Below, piece after piece: positions 26,585-35,759 of a DNA stretch of 64,000 bases. The notes under the pieces are model-generated. The model saw only the letters and a program-made list of their open reading frames with translations. It ran no database searches and was not told the DNA's origin. The position numbers and the translations under genes are program-made. The DNA is from Cupriavidus sp. MP-37 (GTDB lineage: Bacteria > Pseudomonadota > Gammaproteobacteria > Burkholderiales > Burkholderiaceae), in NCBI RefSeq assembly GCF_020618415.1, contig NZ_CP085345.1, forward strand, positions 992,001 through 1,056,000, in the 5' to 3' direction. Each line of letters begins with the position of its first letter. The first letter of the stretch is position 1.

Positions 26585-27040
26585 TCAGAAGTAGTAGCGG
26601 CTGATGGTTTCAGCCACGCAGGCGGGCTTGGGCTCGCCTTCGATCTCGACGGTCATGCGCACCACCGACTGCACGCCGCCATCCAGGGTCTCGGCGCGCA
26701 CCACTTCTCCCACGCCGCGCACGCGTGCACCGACGCGCACCGGCGCCGGGAAACGCACCTTGTCGCAGCCGTAGTTGACGCCGAACTTCATGCCTTCGAC
26801 CGCGACCAGCTCGGGCAGGAACTGGTTGACCAGCGCCAGCGTCAGGTAGCCGTGCGCGATGCAGGCGCCGTAGGGGCCCTGCGCGGCGCGTTCGGGGTCG
26901 ACGTGCAGCCATTGGTGGTCGCCGGTGGCGTGGGCAAACTGGTTGACCTGGTCCTGGGTGATTTGGGTCCAGGCGCTGGCGCCGAGGTGGTGGCCGACAG
27001 CGGCGTGGATGTCTTCGGCGGAACGGAAGATTCTTGGCAT
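26585..27040 (-). CDS. MaoC/NodN-like hotdog dehydratase
   Basis: A 151-residue single-hotdog protein starting MPRIFRSAEDIHAAVGHHLG. The hydratase motif is D41/H46 in 'ATGDHQWLHVDPERAAQGPYG', followed by 'CIAHGYLTLALV'. These enzymes hydrate (R)-specific enoyl-CoA esters. The start at 27040 is chosen by domain length; the ribosome site is weak (GGAA). It pairs with the thiolase downstream as a beta-oxidation step inside the ring C/D gene block. Confidence 0.85.
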   Translation of the reverse strand: MPRIFRSAEDIHAAVGHHLGASAWTQITQDQVNQFAHATGDHQWLHVDPERAAQGPYGACIAHGYLTLALVNQFLPELVAVEGMKFGVNYGCDKVRFPAPVRVGARVRGVGEVVRAETLDGGVQSVVRMTVEIEGEPKPACVAETISRYYF

Positions 27041-27136
27041 ATGTGGTTCCAGCATTGATTCGAGTACCAACTGTGCTTCCCGGTCAGAACGGATTGCCGA
27101 TTCCAGCGACGAACGCAGCCAGCGCCCTTCGCGAAG

Positions 27137-27262
27137 GCTCCCCTCTCCCACAACGTGGGAGAGGGGTGGGGGTGAGGGCCGGAGCATCGACGAAGTGACG
27201 CGCGTCGCTTTGGCCAACGCCCGCCCTCACCCCCGCCCCTCTCCCGCAAGCGTGAGAGGGGA
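27137..27262. repeat. GC-rich palindromic repeat pair, copy 6
   Basis: Two inverted units, the first with the variant core 'ctcccacaacgtgggag' and the second 'ctcccgcaagcgtgagag', with the shared 'cgaagtgacgcgcgtcgctttggc' type spacer. It separates the MaoC-thiolase pair from the SDR operon. Confidence 0.75.
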
Positions 27263-27299
27263 GCAAACCCTCAGGGGTTGACCGCATCGCGAATGCCCC

Positions 27300-28103
27300 T
27301 CAAGCCCGCTGGCTGCTAACCGGCAACACTTCCCCCGTCATATACGACGCATAATCACTGGCCAGAAACACCATCACATTGGCCACCTCCCATACCTCCG
27401 CCGCGCGCCCGAACGCCTCGCGCTCGCTCAGTTGCCGCAGCAGGTCCGCCGGCGCCGACTTCTTCAGGAAGTCATGCAGCGCAATGCTCGGTGCCACCGC
27501 GTTGATGCGCACGCCAAACTCGGCGGCTTCCATCGCGCTGCAGCGCGTCAGCGCCATCACCCCGGCCTTGGCCGCGGCGTAGTGCGCCTGTTCCTTCTGC
27601 GCCCGCCAGCCCAGCACCGAGGCGTTGTTGACGATGGCGCCGCGGCGGCGCGACTGCATGTGCGGCAGCATCGCGCGCGTCATGCGGAAGGCGCCGGTGA
27701 GGGAAATATCGATCACGCGCGACCACTCGGCATCGTCCATATCAACTAGGCGGCGCGAGCCGCCCAGGCCGGCGTTGTTGATCAGCACGTCGGTGCCGCC
27801 GAGCGTTTCCTCGGCAGCGGCGACGAGTGCGCGCACCTGCGCTTCGTCGGACACATCGCACAGCTGGCCATGGATGGACCGCAGGCCGGTTTCCGCGCGC
27901 AGGCGCTCAACCGCCTCGTCCAGCCGCTTGGGATGGATATCGGAAATCATCAGCGCGCGGCAGCCCTCCTCGGCGCAGCGGCGCGCGGCGGCAAAGCCGA
28001 TGCCGGCGCCCGCGGCGGCGGTAATCAGCACACTCTTGTCGGCAAGCAGTTGATGGCCCGGCACATAGGCCGGGGCGCTGGGGATTTCTGCGTGAAGGGT
28101 CAT
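27300..28103 (-). CDS. SDR-family dehydrogenase in the ring C/D block
   Basis: A 267-residue SDR with a shifted glycine motif 'ITAAAGAGIG' (about 27-36), 'INNAGLGGSRRL', S162 in 'NNASVLGWRAQ' and Y175/K179 in 'AHYAAAKAG'. Its start overlaps the fadE30 stop (ATGA), so it is translationally coupled. The pattern is that of SDRs found in HIP-degradation clusters of steroid degraders. A role in oxidising a hydroxyacyl-CoA from ring C/D breakdown is likely, but the substrate is not assigned. Confidence 0.87.
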   Translation of the reverse strand: MTLHAEIPSAPAYVPGHQLLADKSVLITAAAGAGIGFAAARRCAEEGCRALMISDIHPKRLDEAVERLRAETGLRSIHGQLCDVSDEAQVRALVAAAEETLGGTDVLINNAGLGGSRRLVDMDDAEWSRVIDISLTGAFRMTRAMLPHMQSRRRGAIVNNASVLGWRAQKEQAHYAAAKAGVMALTRCSAMEAAEFGVRINAVAPSIALHDFLKKSAPADLLRQLSEREAFGRAAEVWEVANVMVFLASDYASYMTGEVLPVSSQRA

Positions 28104-29302
28104 GGCTGTCCTCGGGCCTCGCGCGGCATGCCCAGCCCGCGTTCGGCGATGATGTTGAGCTGGATTTCGTTGGTGCCGGCGTAGATGGTGTCGGCGCGCG
28201 AGAACAGCGCCATCTGCTGCAGCCGCCTGCGGCGCGTGTCGGCGGGATCCAGCACGTTGGCGAGCGGGCCCAGCACGTCGAGCGCCAGTTGCCCCAGGTC
28301 GCGGTGCCAGTTGGACCAGTAGTACTTGTAGATCAGCGCCTCGCGCTGCAACGCGGTGCCGCCGTCGTGGCCGGCCTGCGCGGCGCCGGCCAGCATGCGC
28401 AAGGCGTTGGCGCGCATCACGCGCAGGCCGGCCCAGGCGCGCGCGATGCGCTGGCGCACCAGCGCGTCGCGGTGGCTGCCGTTGTCGCGCGCGGCCTGCG
28501 CCACCCATTCCAGCTCATGCGTGAACTGCATCTGCTGGCCCAGCGTGGAGATGCCGCGCTCGAAGCCGAGCAGCGCCATGGCAATGCGCCAGCCGTCGCC
28601 CGGCGCGCCCAGCACGTCGGCGGCCGCGGCGCGCGCGCCGTCGAAGAAGACCTCGTTGAACTCCGCACCGCCCCCCATCTGGCGGATCGGGCGGATTTCG
28701 ATGCCGGGCTGGTCCAGCGGCAGCATCAGGAAGATCAGTCCCTTGCTGCCGCACGAGCCGGGCTCGCAGCGCGCCAGCACAAAGATCCAGTCGGATTCGT
28801 GCGCCAGCGAGGTCCAGACCTTCTGCCCGCTGACCAGCCAGTCGCCGCTGGCGGCATCGCGCAGCGCGCGCGTGCGCACGTTGGCCAGGTCCGAGCCCGC
28901 GCCGGGTTCGGAATAGCCCTGGCACCAGAACGTGGTGCCGTTGCGGATGCCGGGCAGCAGCCGCGCCTTCTGGTCCTCGGTGCCGAATGCGATCAGGGTC
29001 GGGCCGATCAGCCCCTCGCCGATATGCCCCATGCGGCCCGGGCCGCCGGCGCGCGCGTACTCCTCGTGGAAGATCACCTGCTGCATCACCGGCAGCTCGC
29101 GCCCGCCATGCGCGCGCGGCCAGCCCAGCCCGGTCCAGCCGCCTTCGGCCAGCCGCCGCTCCCACGCCTTGCGCAGCTCGGGATAGGCCTCTTCGTCGCC
29201 GGGGCCGCCGCGGTGCTTCAGGCATTCGAATTCGCCGGCCAGGTTCCCGGCCAGCCACCCCGCCACCTCGGCGCGGAATGCCGACTCGTCATTCGCTTTC
29301 AT
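28100..29302 (-). CDS. fadE30: FadE30-like acyl-CoA dehydrogenase
   Basis: A 400-residue acyl-CoA dehydrogenase aligning well with mycobacterial FadE30 from 'FRAEVAGWLAGNLAGEFECL' through 'GPTLIAFGTEDQKARLLPGI', 'FWCQGYSEPGAGSDLANVRT', 'GQKVWTSLAHESDWIFVLAR' and the C-terminal 'TIYAGTNEIQLNIIAERGLG'. FadE30 acts early on the propionyl side chain of HIP-CoA. GGAGG lies inside the 3' end of the upstream subunit gene, whose stop overlaps this ATG (ATGA). Confidence 0.9.
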   Translation of the reverse strand: MKANDESAFRAEVAGWLAGNLAGEFECLKHRGGPGDEEAYPELRKAWERRLAEGGWTGLGWPRAHGGRELPVMQQVIFHEEYARAGGPGRMGHIGEGLIGPTLIAFGTEDQKARLLPGIRNGTTFWCQGYSEPGAGSDLANVRTRALRDAASGDWLVSGQKVWTSLAHESDWIFVLARCEPGSCGSKGLIFLMLPLDQPGIEIRPIRQMGGGAEFNEVFFDGARAAAADVLGAPGDGWRIAMALLGFERGISTLGQQMQFTHELEWVAQAARDNGSHRDALVRQRIARAWAGLRVMRANALRMLAGAAQAGHDGGTALQREALIYKYYWSNWHRDLGQLALDVLGPLANVLDPADTRRRRLQQMALFSRADTIYAGTNEIQLNIIAERGLGMPREARGQP

Positions 29303-30447
29303 GCTGTCCTCCATGCCTGCGGGCCGTTGGCGGCAATGTAGGCAAGCGCCGCAGCAACACCGCCCAGCCACTGGCCGGCGGCCTGCGCGCGCTTGAGATA
29401 GAGTTGCGGGTCGTATTCCCAGGTGAAGCCGGCCCCGCCATGCAACTGGATGGCTTCCTGCGCGCAGAAGCGCAGGGCGTCGTCGGCCGCGACGGCGGCA
29501 GCGCAGATCTCGAGCCGCGCGTCGGCGACAGCCGCCGCCTCCCACGCCTGGGCCGCGCCATACACGGCCGAGCGCGCCGCCTCGACCAGCACCATCATTT
29601 GCGCGCAGCGATGCTTGACCGCCTGGAACGACGCGATGGCGCGGCCAAACTGGATCCGCTCCGCGGCATAGGCAACGGTCAGGTCCAGGCACTGCTGGGC
29701 GGCGCCCAGTTGCTCCGCGGCGAGCATCAGCTTGCCGTGCCACCAGGCCTGGGCCAGGCCCTGCGCCGCGGCTTCCCCACGGGCCACGCAGGCGCTTGCG
29801 GCAACGGCCAGGCCGTCGAGCCGCAGCGACGCCAACGGCCGCGTGCGGTCGAGTGTGTCGAGCGGCGCCAGCACGAAGCGCGCATCCCGCGCCAACGCCG
29901 TGGGCTCCAGCAGGAACAGCGCCGGCTCGCCGTCATCGACCCGCGCCGGCACCAGCAGCCAGTCGGCCCCGGCGGCATCGGCCACCTGGGCGGCGCTGCC
30001 ACGCAGCACGAAGCCGTCCGCCCCGGCCCGCGCAGTGATCAGGACACCGTCGTAGTGCCAGCCGCCGTCGTCCGGCAACACCGCCGCGGCGCGGCATTCG
30101 CCCGCGGCCAGCCGCTCCAGCCACGGTCCGCTGTGGCCGACGCTGCCTTGCAGCCACGGCGCCACCACGCATGCCGTCGACCAGAACGGCACGCACGCCA
30201 GCCGCTGGCCCAGTTGCTCCTGCAGCAGCGCCAGCCCGGGCGCGCCCAGGGCGGCGCCACCGACGGCTTCGGGCAGCGCGATGCCGCACCAGCCCAGTTC
30301 GCCCGCGATGGCGCGCCACAGCGCGTCGTCGTGCGCCGGACCGGCCTCGGTCACGCGCCGGACCGCCGCCGAATCGCTGTGCGTGGCGAGGTAGTCGCGC
30401 GCGCTGTCGCGGACCATCTGGAGTTCGACTGAGAGGGAAAAATCCAT
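29299..30447 (-). CDS. Acyl-CoA dehydrogenase, partner-type subunit
   Basis: A 382-residue acyl-CoA dehydrogenase homologue. The C-terminal half is well conserved ('RIQFGRAIASFQAVKHRCAQM', 'AIQLHGGAGFTWEYDPQLYLKRAQ'). The central beta-domain is divergent and lacks the usual substrate loop. It overlaps fadE30 by four bases, so the two likely form a heteromeric enzyme. It follows the IpdF gene by 11 bp. Confidence 0.85.
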   Translation of the reverse strand: MDFSLSVELQMVRDSARDYLATHSDSAAVRRVTEAGPAHDDALWRAIAGELGWCGIALPEAVGGAALGAPGLALLQEQLGQRLACVPFWSTACVVAPWLQGSVGHSGPWLERLAAGECRAAAVLPDDGGWHYDGVLITARAGADGFVLRGSAAQVADAAGADWLLVPARVDDGEPALFLLEPTALARDARFVLAPLDTLDRTRPLASLRLDGLAVAASACVARGEAAAQGLAQAWWHGKLMLAAEQLGAAQQCLDLTVAYAAERIQFGRAIASFQAVKHRCAQMMVLVEAARSAVYGAAQAWEAAAVADARLEICAAAVAADDALRFCAQEAIQLHGGAGFTWEYDPQLYLKRAQAAGQWLGGVAAALAYIAANGPQAWRTA

Positions 30448-30458
30448 GGCCGTCGCGC

Positions 30459-31334
30459 TCAGCTGCCGTACACCGCCTGGGGCGGCTGCGCCTGTGCCAG
30501 CAGCCCCGCCACTGCCGCGCCGATTTCCGCGGGCTGCCAGCGCCCGCCCTTGTCGGCCTTGGGGCCGGTGCGCCAGCCGTCGGCCACCGACACCATGCCG
30601 CCGGCCGCCTCAAACATGCGCCCGTTGACCTGCGCGGAGCCGGCGCTGCCCAGCCACACCACCAGCGGGGCGACGTTGGCCGGGTCGTAGTAGTCGAAGC
30701 CGCCTTCCGGCGCCTTCATCATGTCGGCGAACACGTCTGCGGTCATGCCGGTGCGAGCAGCCGGCGCGAGAGCATTGGCGGTGATGCCGTAGCGGCCCAG
30801 TTCCGCGGCCTGCACCAGCGTCAGCGCAGCAATGCCGGCCTTGGCGGCGGCATAGTTGGACTGGCCGACCGAGCCTTGCAGGCCCGCGCCGGAGCTGGTG
30901 TTGATGATGCGCGCGTCGACCGCGCGGCCCGCCTTGGCTGCATCCCGCCAGCGCCGTGCCAGCAGGTTGGCCAGGCAGAAATGGCCGCGCAGGTGCACGC
31001 GCATGACCTCGTCCCAGTCCGACTCGGTCAGGCTGACGAACATGCGGTCGCGGCAGATGCCGGCGTTGTTGACCAGCACGTGGATCTCGCCGTAGGCCGC
31101 GACCGCGGCATCGACGATGCGCTGCGCGGTGGCCAGCGTGGTGATGTCGTCATCGCTGGCCAGCGCGCTGCCGCCGGCGGCGCGGATCTCCGCGCAAACG
31201 GACTCGGCCGCATCGCGCCGGATGTCGTTGACGACCACGTTGGCGCCCTCGGCGCCGAAGGCCAGCGCATAGGCGCGGCCCAGCCCGCCGCCGGCGCCGG
31301 TGATGATGACGGTGCGTCCGTCGCAGATACCCAT
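30459..31334 (-). CDS. ipdF: IpdF-like SDR (hydroxy-HIP-CoA dehydrogenase)
   Basis: A 291-residue SDR resembling IpdF of the actinobacterial HIP pathway. It has TGAGGGLG at 12-19, 'LVNNAGICRDRMF', 'RVHLRGHFCL', S147/S148, Y161 and K165 in 'GQSNYAAAKAGIAALTL', and 'APAARTGMTADVF'. IpdF oxidises the 5-hydroxyl of hydroxy-HIP-CoA to the ketone before ring opening. AAGGAG lies seven bases before the ATG. It starts a four-gene run (ipdF, acyl-CoA dehydrogenase subunit, fadE30, SDR) with overlapping or near-touching genes. Confidence 0.88.
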   Translation of the reverse strand: MGICDGRTVIITGAGGGLGRAYALAFGAEGANVVVNDIRRDAAESVCAEIRAAGGSALASDDDITTLATAQRIVDAAVAAYGEIHVLVNNAGICRDRMFVSLTESDWDEVMRVHLRGHFCLANLLARRWRDAAKAGRAVDARIINTSSGAGLQGSVGQSNYAAAKAGIAALTLVQAAELGRYGITANALAPAARTGMTADVFADMMKAPEGGFDYYDPANVAPLVVWLGSAGSAQVNGRMFEAAGGMVSVADGWRTGPKADKGGRWQPAEIGAAVAGLLAQAQPPQAVYGS

Positions 31335-31369
31335 ATTCGTACTCCTTGCCCCAACACAGAAATTGGCAC

Positions 31370-31458
31370 CGTCATTCCCGCGCAGGCGGGAATCCAGCGT
31401 CTTTCAGCGCCCCAGCGGGGCAAAAGTCACTGGGTTCCCGCCTGCGCGGGAACGACGA
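31370..31458. repeat. Second repeat family: 'ttcccgc-gcgcaggcggga' inverted pair
   Basis: Two inverted arms, 'cattcccgcgcaggcgggaa' at the left and 'ttcccgcctgcgcgggaa' at the right, enclose about 45 bp. The sequence is unrelated to the ctcccgc/gcgggag family of the rest of the window. It lies in the 145-bp gap between fadA6 and ipdF. Confidence 0.8.
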
Positions 31459-31479
31459 CAAAATCGCTTCCCAGACTGC

Positions 31480-32631
31480 TTACAACCGTTCGATGATGGT
31501 GACGTTGGCCAGCCCGCCGCCTTCGCACATGGTCTGCAGGCCGTAGCGGCCACCGGTGCGTTCCAGTTCATGCAGCAGCGTGGTCATCAGGCGCGCGCCG
31601 GTGGCCCCCAGCGGGTGGCCCAGCGCGATGGCGCCGCCATTGGGGTTGGTGCGCTCGGGTGCATAGCCGGTCTCGGCCAGCCAGGCCATCGCCACCGAAG
31701 CGAAGGCTTCGTTGATCTCCACCACGTCGATATCGCCCAGGCGCAGCCCGCTGCGCTCCAGCGCGCGCTTCGTTGCCGGAATCGGCGCGGTCAGCATCCA
31801 CAGCGGGTCGTCGCCCAGCACGCTCATATGCGCGATGCGCGCGCGCGGCGTGAGTCCGTAGCGCTTGAGCGCGTCTTCGGAAACGATCAGCAGCGCGGCG
31901 GCGGCATCGGCGGTCTGGCTGGACACGGCAGCGGTCAGCGAACTGCCCGGCATCAGCGGTTCGAGTGCGGCCATCCTGGCCAGCGTGGTATCGGGGCGCG
32001 GGGTTTCGTCGTGCTTCACGCCCTCGCACGGCACGATCTCGCGTGCAAAGCGGCCGTCCTCGATCGCCGCGGCTGCGCGCCGGTGGCTCTCCAGCGCATA
32101 GGCTTCCATGGCCTCGCGCGACAGCTGCCAGTGCTCGGCAATGCGCTGCGCGGCGTGGAACTGCGATACCGGCGCAGCGCCGAAGCGCGCCTGCCAGCCC
32201 TTGCTGCCCGAGAACGGATCGGCAAAGCCCAGCGCCTGCCCGGCCAGCATCGCCGACGAGATCGGGATCTGCGTCATGGTCTGCACGCCGCCGGCGACCA
32301 CCACGTCCTGCGTGCCGCTCATCACCGCCTGCGCGGCGAAGTGCACGGCCTGCTGCGACGAGCCGCACTGGCGGTCCACCGTCACGCCCGGCACCGTCAG
32401 CGGCAGGCCCGCGGCCAGCCAGGCGCTGCGCGCGATATTGCCGGCCAGCGGGCCGATGGTGTCGACGCAGCCGAACACCACGTCGTCATAGTCCTCGGCG
32501 GGAATGCCGTTGCGCCGCACCAGCTCGGCCAGCACGAAGCCGCCCAGGTCGGCGCCGTGCAGGTGCGACAGTCCACCCTTGCGGCGCCCGGTGGGCGTGC
32601 GCAGGGCATCAACGATATAGGCGTTGTTCAT
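31480..32631 (-). CDS. fadA6: FadA6-like thiolase
   Basis: A 383-residue thiolase very similar to FadA6: 'GVTVDRQCGSSQQAVHFAAQ' with the nucleophilic Cys, 'VVAGGVQTMTQIPISSAML', 'VVEINEAFASVAMAWL', 'NPNGGAIALGHPLGATGARL' and 'GLQTMCEGGGLANVTIIERL'. FadA6 cleaves the 3-keto ester produced after ring C opening in the HIP pathway. AAGGAG lies ten bases before the ATG. It is the last gene of a run echA20, fadE31, fadE32, fadA6. Confidence 0.93.
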   Translation of the reverse strand: MNNAYIVDALRTPTGRRKGGLSHLHGADLGGFVLAELVRRNGIPAEDYDDVVFGCVDTIGPLAGNIARSAWLAAGLPLTVPGVTVDRQCGSSQQAVHFAAQAVMSGTQDVVVAGGVQTMTQIPISSAMLAGQALGFADPFSGSKGWQARFGAAPVSQFHAAQRIAEHWQLSREAMEAYALESHRRAAAAIEDGRFAREIVPCEGVKHDETPRPDTTLARMAALEPLMPGSSLTAAVSSQTADAAAALLIVSEDALKRYGLTPRARIAHMSVLGDDPLWMLTAPIPATKRALERSGLRLGDIDVVEINEAFASVAMAWLAETGYAPERTNPNGGAIALGHPLGATGARLMTTLLHELERTGGRYGLQTMCEGGGLANVTIIERL

Positions 32632-32660
32632 GGTCTTGGTTCTCCTTGGGATCGGCCCAT

Positions 32661-33728
32661 TCAGGCAAAGGTGGCGCCGGCGCCGATCGGATGCTCGCCG
32701 TCCAGGATGTGCGCGCCCAGGCGTGCCTTGTGGAAGGCGCGGTCGCCCCAGCTTCCGGCTAGGGCCCAGGCGCGCTTGGTGAAGATCTGCAGGTCCAGCT
32801 CCCAGGTGTAGCCCATCGCGCCATGCACCTGGATCGCCTGCCGCGCCGCGCTCCATGCGCAACGCGCGGCGGCGACGCGGGCATGCGAGACATGCAGCCC
32901 CGCATGCGGCAAGTTATGTGCTATTGCGGCGGCGGCGCGCAGCAGCACCGGCTTGGAAAACTCCAGCTGGATCGCCACGTCGGCCAGCAGGTGCTTGACC
33001 GCCTGGTAGGCGCCGATGGCCTTACCGAACTGCTTGCGCTGCGCGCTGTAGTCGATCGCCAGGTCGAGCATGCGCTGGGTCAGGCCCAGCTGCTGTGCCG
33101 CTACGCCGAGCGCACCGCGGTTCAGCGCGGCCTCCCACAAGCCGTTGCCGCAGGCGACCAGCTCGGTGTCGCGCGCCGGCGTCCACGCCAGTTCGAACAG
33201 CCGGCGCGAAGGGTCGAGGCCGGTGCGGGCCGTCAGCGTGGCCTGGTCCGGGCGCAGCAGGTGTACGGCGCCCGCGTGCGCGCACAGGATGGCATCGGCG
33301 ACATGGGCGTCGACCACCAGCCGCTCCTGCGGATGGGCGACCGCGATGCGCGCGTCGCCGGCGGCGATGCGCTCCAGCAGCGCGGCGCAGCGCGCGCGCG
33401 CCGACGCGTGCGGCGCAGCGTCCAGTGCATCGCGCAGCAGGCCGGCCGCCACCAGCGCGGTGTCGAGCAACGGCTCAGGCAACGCAAAGTAGCCGCATGC
33501 CTGCGCCAGCGGCGCCCATTCCACCTCGCCCAGTCCCATCCCGCCCTGCTCGTGCGGCACCATCAGCGCGGTCAGGCCTTGCGCGGCAAGCTGGCGCCAC
33601 AAGGCGTCGGAGCGCCCGCTCTCGGTGCTCCACAGCTCGCGCGTCAGCTCCGGCGTCATCTCGGTCATCAGGAAGCGCCGGATCGCCTCGGCAAACTGTT
33701 CCTGCTCTTCGGTCAATGCGAAATCCAT
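32661..33728 (-). CDS. FadE32-like acyl-CoA dehydrogenase subunit
   Basis: A 355-residue small-type acyl-CoA dehydrogenase. It has 'TALMVPHEQGGMGLGEVEWAPLAQACGYF', 'RKQFGKAIGAYQAVKHLLADVAIQLEF' and 'QAIQVHGAMGYTWELDLQIFTKRAWALA'. The central T-E-P loop is missing, as in partner subunits. It follows the FadE31-like gene by 19 bp. In actinobacteria FadE31, FadE32 and FadE33 act together late in ring C/D catabolism; which of FadE32 or FadE33 is the closer relative cannot be settled by eye. Confidence 0.85.
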   Translation of the reverse strand: MDFALTEEQEQFAEAIRRFLMTEMTPELTRELWSTESGRSDALWRQLAAQGLTALMVPHEQGGMGLGEVEWAPLAQACGYFALPEPLLDTALVAAGLLRDALDAAPHASARARCAALLERIAAGDARIAVAHPQERLVVDAHVADAILCAHAGAVHLLRPDQATLTARTGLDPSRRLFELAWTPARDTELVACGNGLWEAALNRGALGVAAQQLGLTQRMLDLAIDYSAQRKQFGKAIGAYQAVKHLLADVAIQLEFSKPVLLRAAAAIAHNLPHAGLHVSHARVAAARCAWSAARQAIQVHGAMGYTWELDLQIFTKRAWALAGSWGDRAFHKARLGAHILDGEHPIGAGATFA

Positions 33729-33747
33729 GTGTATTCCCCGGGTGCCG

Positions 33748-34914
33748 TCATGCGCGCGGCATGCCGAGCAGGCGCTCGGCGACGATGTTGCGCTGGATCT
33801 CGTTGGTGCCGGCGTAGATCGGCCCGGCCTGCGCGAACAGGAAGCCATCCAGCCAATGTCCGAGCGAGCCCGGCGGCTGGCCGGCGGGCGCGACTTCGGC
33901 GGCCTGCCCCAGGATGGCCAGCGCGGTATCGTGCATATGGATGTCCAGCTCGGACCAGAACACCTTGTTGGTGCTCGATTCCGCGCCGATGTGGCCGCCC
34001 TTGACCAGCCGGCTGGCGGTGGCGTAGGTCGACAGCGTGTAGGCCTCCGCATCCATCCACGCGCGCAGCACCGCGTCGCGCAGCGACGGGTCGCGGTCCG
34101 CCGCCTCGCGGTTGGCCTGGTACAGCCGCACCAGCGCGCGCGCGGTTTCCTGGAAGCGGGCCGGCGAGCGCAGCATCAAGCCACGCTCGAAGCCGGCGGT
34201 GGCCATCGCCACCTGCCAGCCGGCGCCTTCGGCGGCCAGGCGGTTTCCCACCGGCACGCGCACGTCGTCGAAGAAGATCTCGGCAAAGCCGGTCTGGCCG
34301 TTGAGCTGGCGGATCGGGCGCACGGTGATGCCGGGTGTATTCAGCGGCACCAGCACGAAGGTCAGCCCGTGATGGCGCGTCGACGCCGGGTCGGTGCGGA
34401 ACAGCCCGAACAGCCAGTCGGCCCACACCGCGCGCGTCGACCAGATCTTCTGGCCGTTGATCACATAGTCATCGCCGTCGCGGATCGCACTGCAGCGGAT
34501 CGCGGCCATGTCGGAGCCGGCGTTGGGCTCGGACCAGCCCTGCGCCCAGATATGCTCGCCGGCGGCCATGCGCGGCAGAAAACGCGCCTTTTGCGCCGCC
34601 GTGCCGAACTCCATCAGCGTGGGGCCGAGCAGGAAGATGCCGTTCTGGTTGACGCGCATCGGTGCGCCAGCACGCCAGTACTCTTCCTCGAAGATCAGCC
34701 ATTCGATCAGGTCGCAACCGCGCCCGCCCAGTTCGGCCGGCCACGTGACCATGCTCCAGCGGCCCTGGTTGAGCGTGGCTTCCCAGGCGCGGTGCTGGGC
34801 AAAGCCCGCTTCCGTATCGAAGCTTTCCAGCGGCGTGCGCGGCACGTGCGCGGCCATCCAGTCGCGCACCTCGGCGCGGAACGCGCGCTGGGCGTCGGTG
34901 TATTCAAGCTGCAT
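33748..34914 (-). CDS. fadE31: FadE31-like acyl-CoA dehydrogenase
   Basis: A 388-residue acyl-CoA dehydrogenase closely resembling FadE31: 'FAQHRAWEATLNQGRWSMVT', 'EWLIFEEEYWRAGAP', 'WAQGWSEPNAGSDMAAIRCS', 'NGQKIWSTRAVWADWLFGLF', 'RGLMLRSPARFQETARALV', 'KVFWSELDIHMHDTALAILG' and 'AGPIYAGTNEIQRNIVAERL'. It is expected to dehydrogenate the CoA ester formed after ring C hydrolysis, together with the subunit encoded next. AAGGAG precedes the ATG, which lies 11 bp inside the end of echA20. Confidence 0.92.
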   Translation of the reverse strand: MQLEYTDAQRAFRAEVRDWMAAHVPRTPLESFDTEAGFAQHRAWEATLNQGRWSMVTWPAELGGRGCDLIEWLIFEEEYWRAGAPMRVNQNGIFLLGPTLMEFGTAAQKARFLPRMAAGEHIWAQGWSEPNAGSDMAAIRCSAIRDGDDYVINGQKIWSTRAVWADWLFGLFRTDPASTRHHGLTFVLVPLNTPGITVRPIRQLNGQTGFAEIFFDDVRVPVGNRLAAEGAGWQVAMATAGFERGLMLRSPARFQETARALVRLYQANREAADRDPSLRDAVLRAWMDAEAYTLSTYATASRLVKGGHIGAESSTNKVFWSELDIHMHDTALAILGQAAEVAPAGQPPGSLGHWLDGFLFAQAGPIYAGTNEIQRNIVAERLLGMPRA

Positions 34915-35707
34915 CGCGTGCTCCTTGTGCGAAGGAGGCTTCCCGGCCTTCGACGAACGCGGCGCGCGCCTCGCCGGAATCGGCGCTCATATACGCCTGC
35001 AGCGTGAAGCCCTGCTCCCAGCGGTACTTGTCTTCCAGGTTGCCGTCTTCCACGCCGTTGAGCGCTTCCTTGGCCAGCCGCAGCATGGCCGGGCTCTTGG
35101 CCGCGATCTGGCGCGCCAGCGCCATGGCGGCATCGCGCAGTTCGCTGCGCGGCACCACGCGCTCGACCGCGCCCAGGCGATAGGCTTCGGCGGCTTCGAT
35201 CATCTCGCCGGTGAAGTACATCGCCCGGACCTTTTGCACGCCAAACATGCGCTGCAGGTGCGCGCCGCCACCCATCGCGCCGCGGTCGATCTCGGGCACG
35301 CCAAAGCGGGCGCACTCCGACGCGACGATGATGTCGGCCGCGCCGCAGATGCCGATGCCGCCGCCCAGCACGAAGCCGTGCACGGCGACGATGACCGGCT
35401 TGGGATTGCGGTGCACCGCGCGGAAGGTGGCGTAGTTGCCCGCGTTGACGTCGACGATGCGCTCCGGGTGCGCGGCCAGCTCCTTGATATCGACGCCGGC
35501 GCAGAAGCCGCGGCCTTCGCCGCGCAGCACGATCACGCGCACCGCCGGGTCGCTACCGAGGCGGTCGATGGCCCCGGCCAGCGCGTGCCAGCCAGCGTTG
35601 TCGAGCGCGTTGACGGGGGGGTGATCGATCACCAGCTCGGCGATGCCGTTGGCGGTGTCGATGCGGAAGGGGTGGGTGGTCGGTTGCATGGTGGAATGGC
35701 TTGTCAT
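34904..35707 (-). CDS. echA20: EchA20-like crotonase (ring D hydrolase of the HIP pathway)
   Basis: A 267-residue crotonase-fold protein matching EchA20: 'IDHPPVNALDNAGWHALAGA', oxyanion residues in 'FCAGVDIKELA' and 'GFVLGGGIGICGAADI', Glu in 'FGVPEIDRGAMGGGAHLQRM', and the diagnostic end 'KEALNGVEDGNLEDKYRWEQGFTLQ'. EchA20 hydrolyses ring D of the CoA-activated diketo intermediate by retro-Claisen chemistry, just before IpdAB. No good ribosome site is visible at 35707 or at the in-frame Met 35689. The gene follows a repeat-containing gap and begins the fadE31-fadE32-fadA6 run. Confidence 0.9.
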   Translation of the reverse strand: MTSHSTMQPTTHPFRIDTANGIAELVIDHPPVNALDNAGWHALAGAIDRLGSDPAVRVIVLRGEGRGFCAGVDIKELAAHPERIVDVNAGNYATFRAVHRNPKPVIVAVHGFVLGGGIGICGAADIIVASECARFGVPEIDRGAMGGGAHLQRMFGVQKVRAMYFTGEMIEAAEAYRLGAVERVVPRSELRDAAMALARQIAAKSPAMLRLAKEALNGVEDGNLEDKYRWEQGFTLQAYMSADSGEARAAFVEGREASFAQGARDAA

Positions 35708-35759
35708 GATTGTTTATGGGTTGGGTCGGCTCTATTAGGGCTCGCTGCGATGGAAACGC

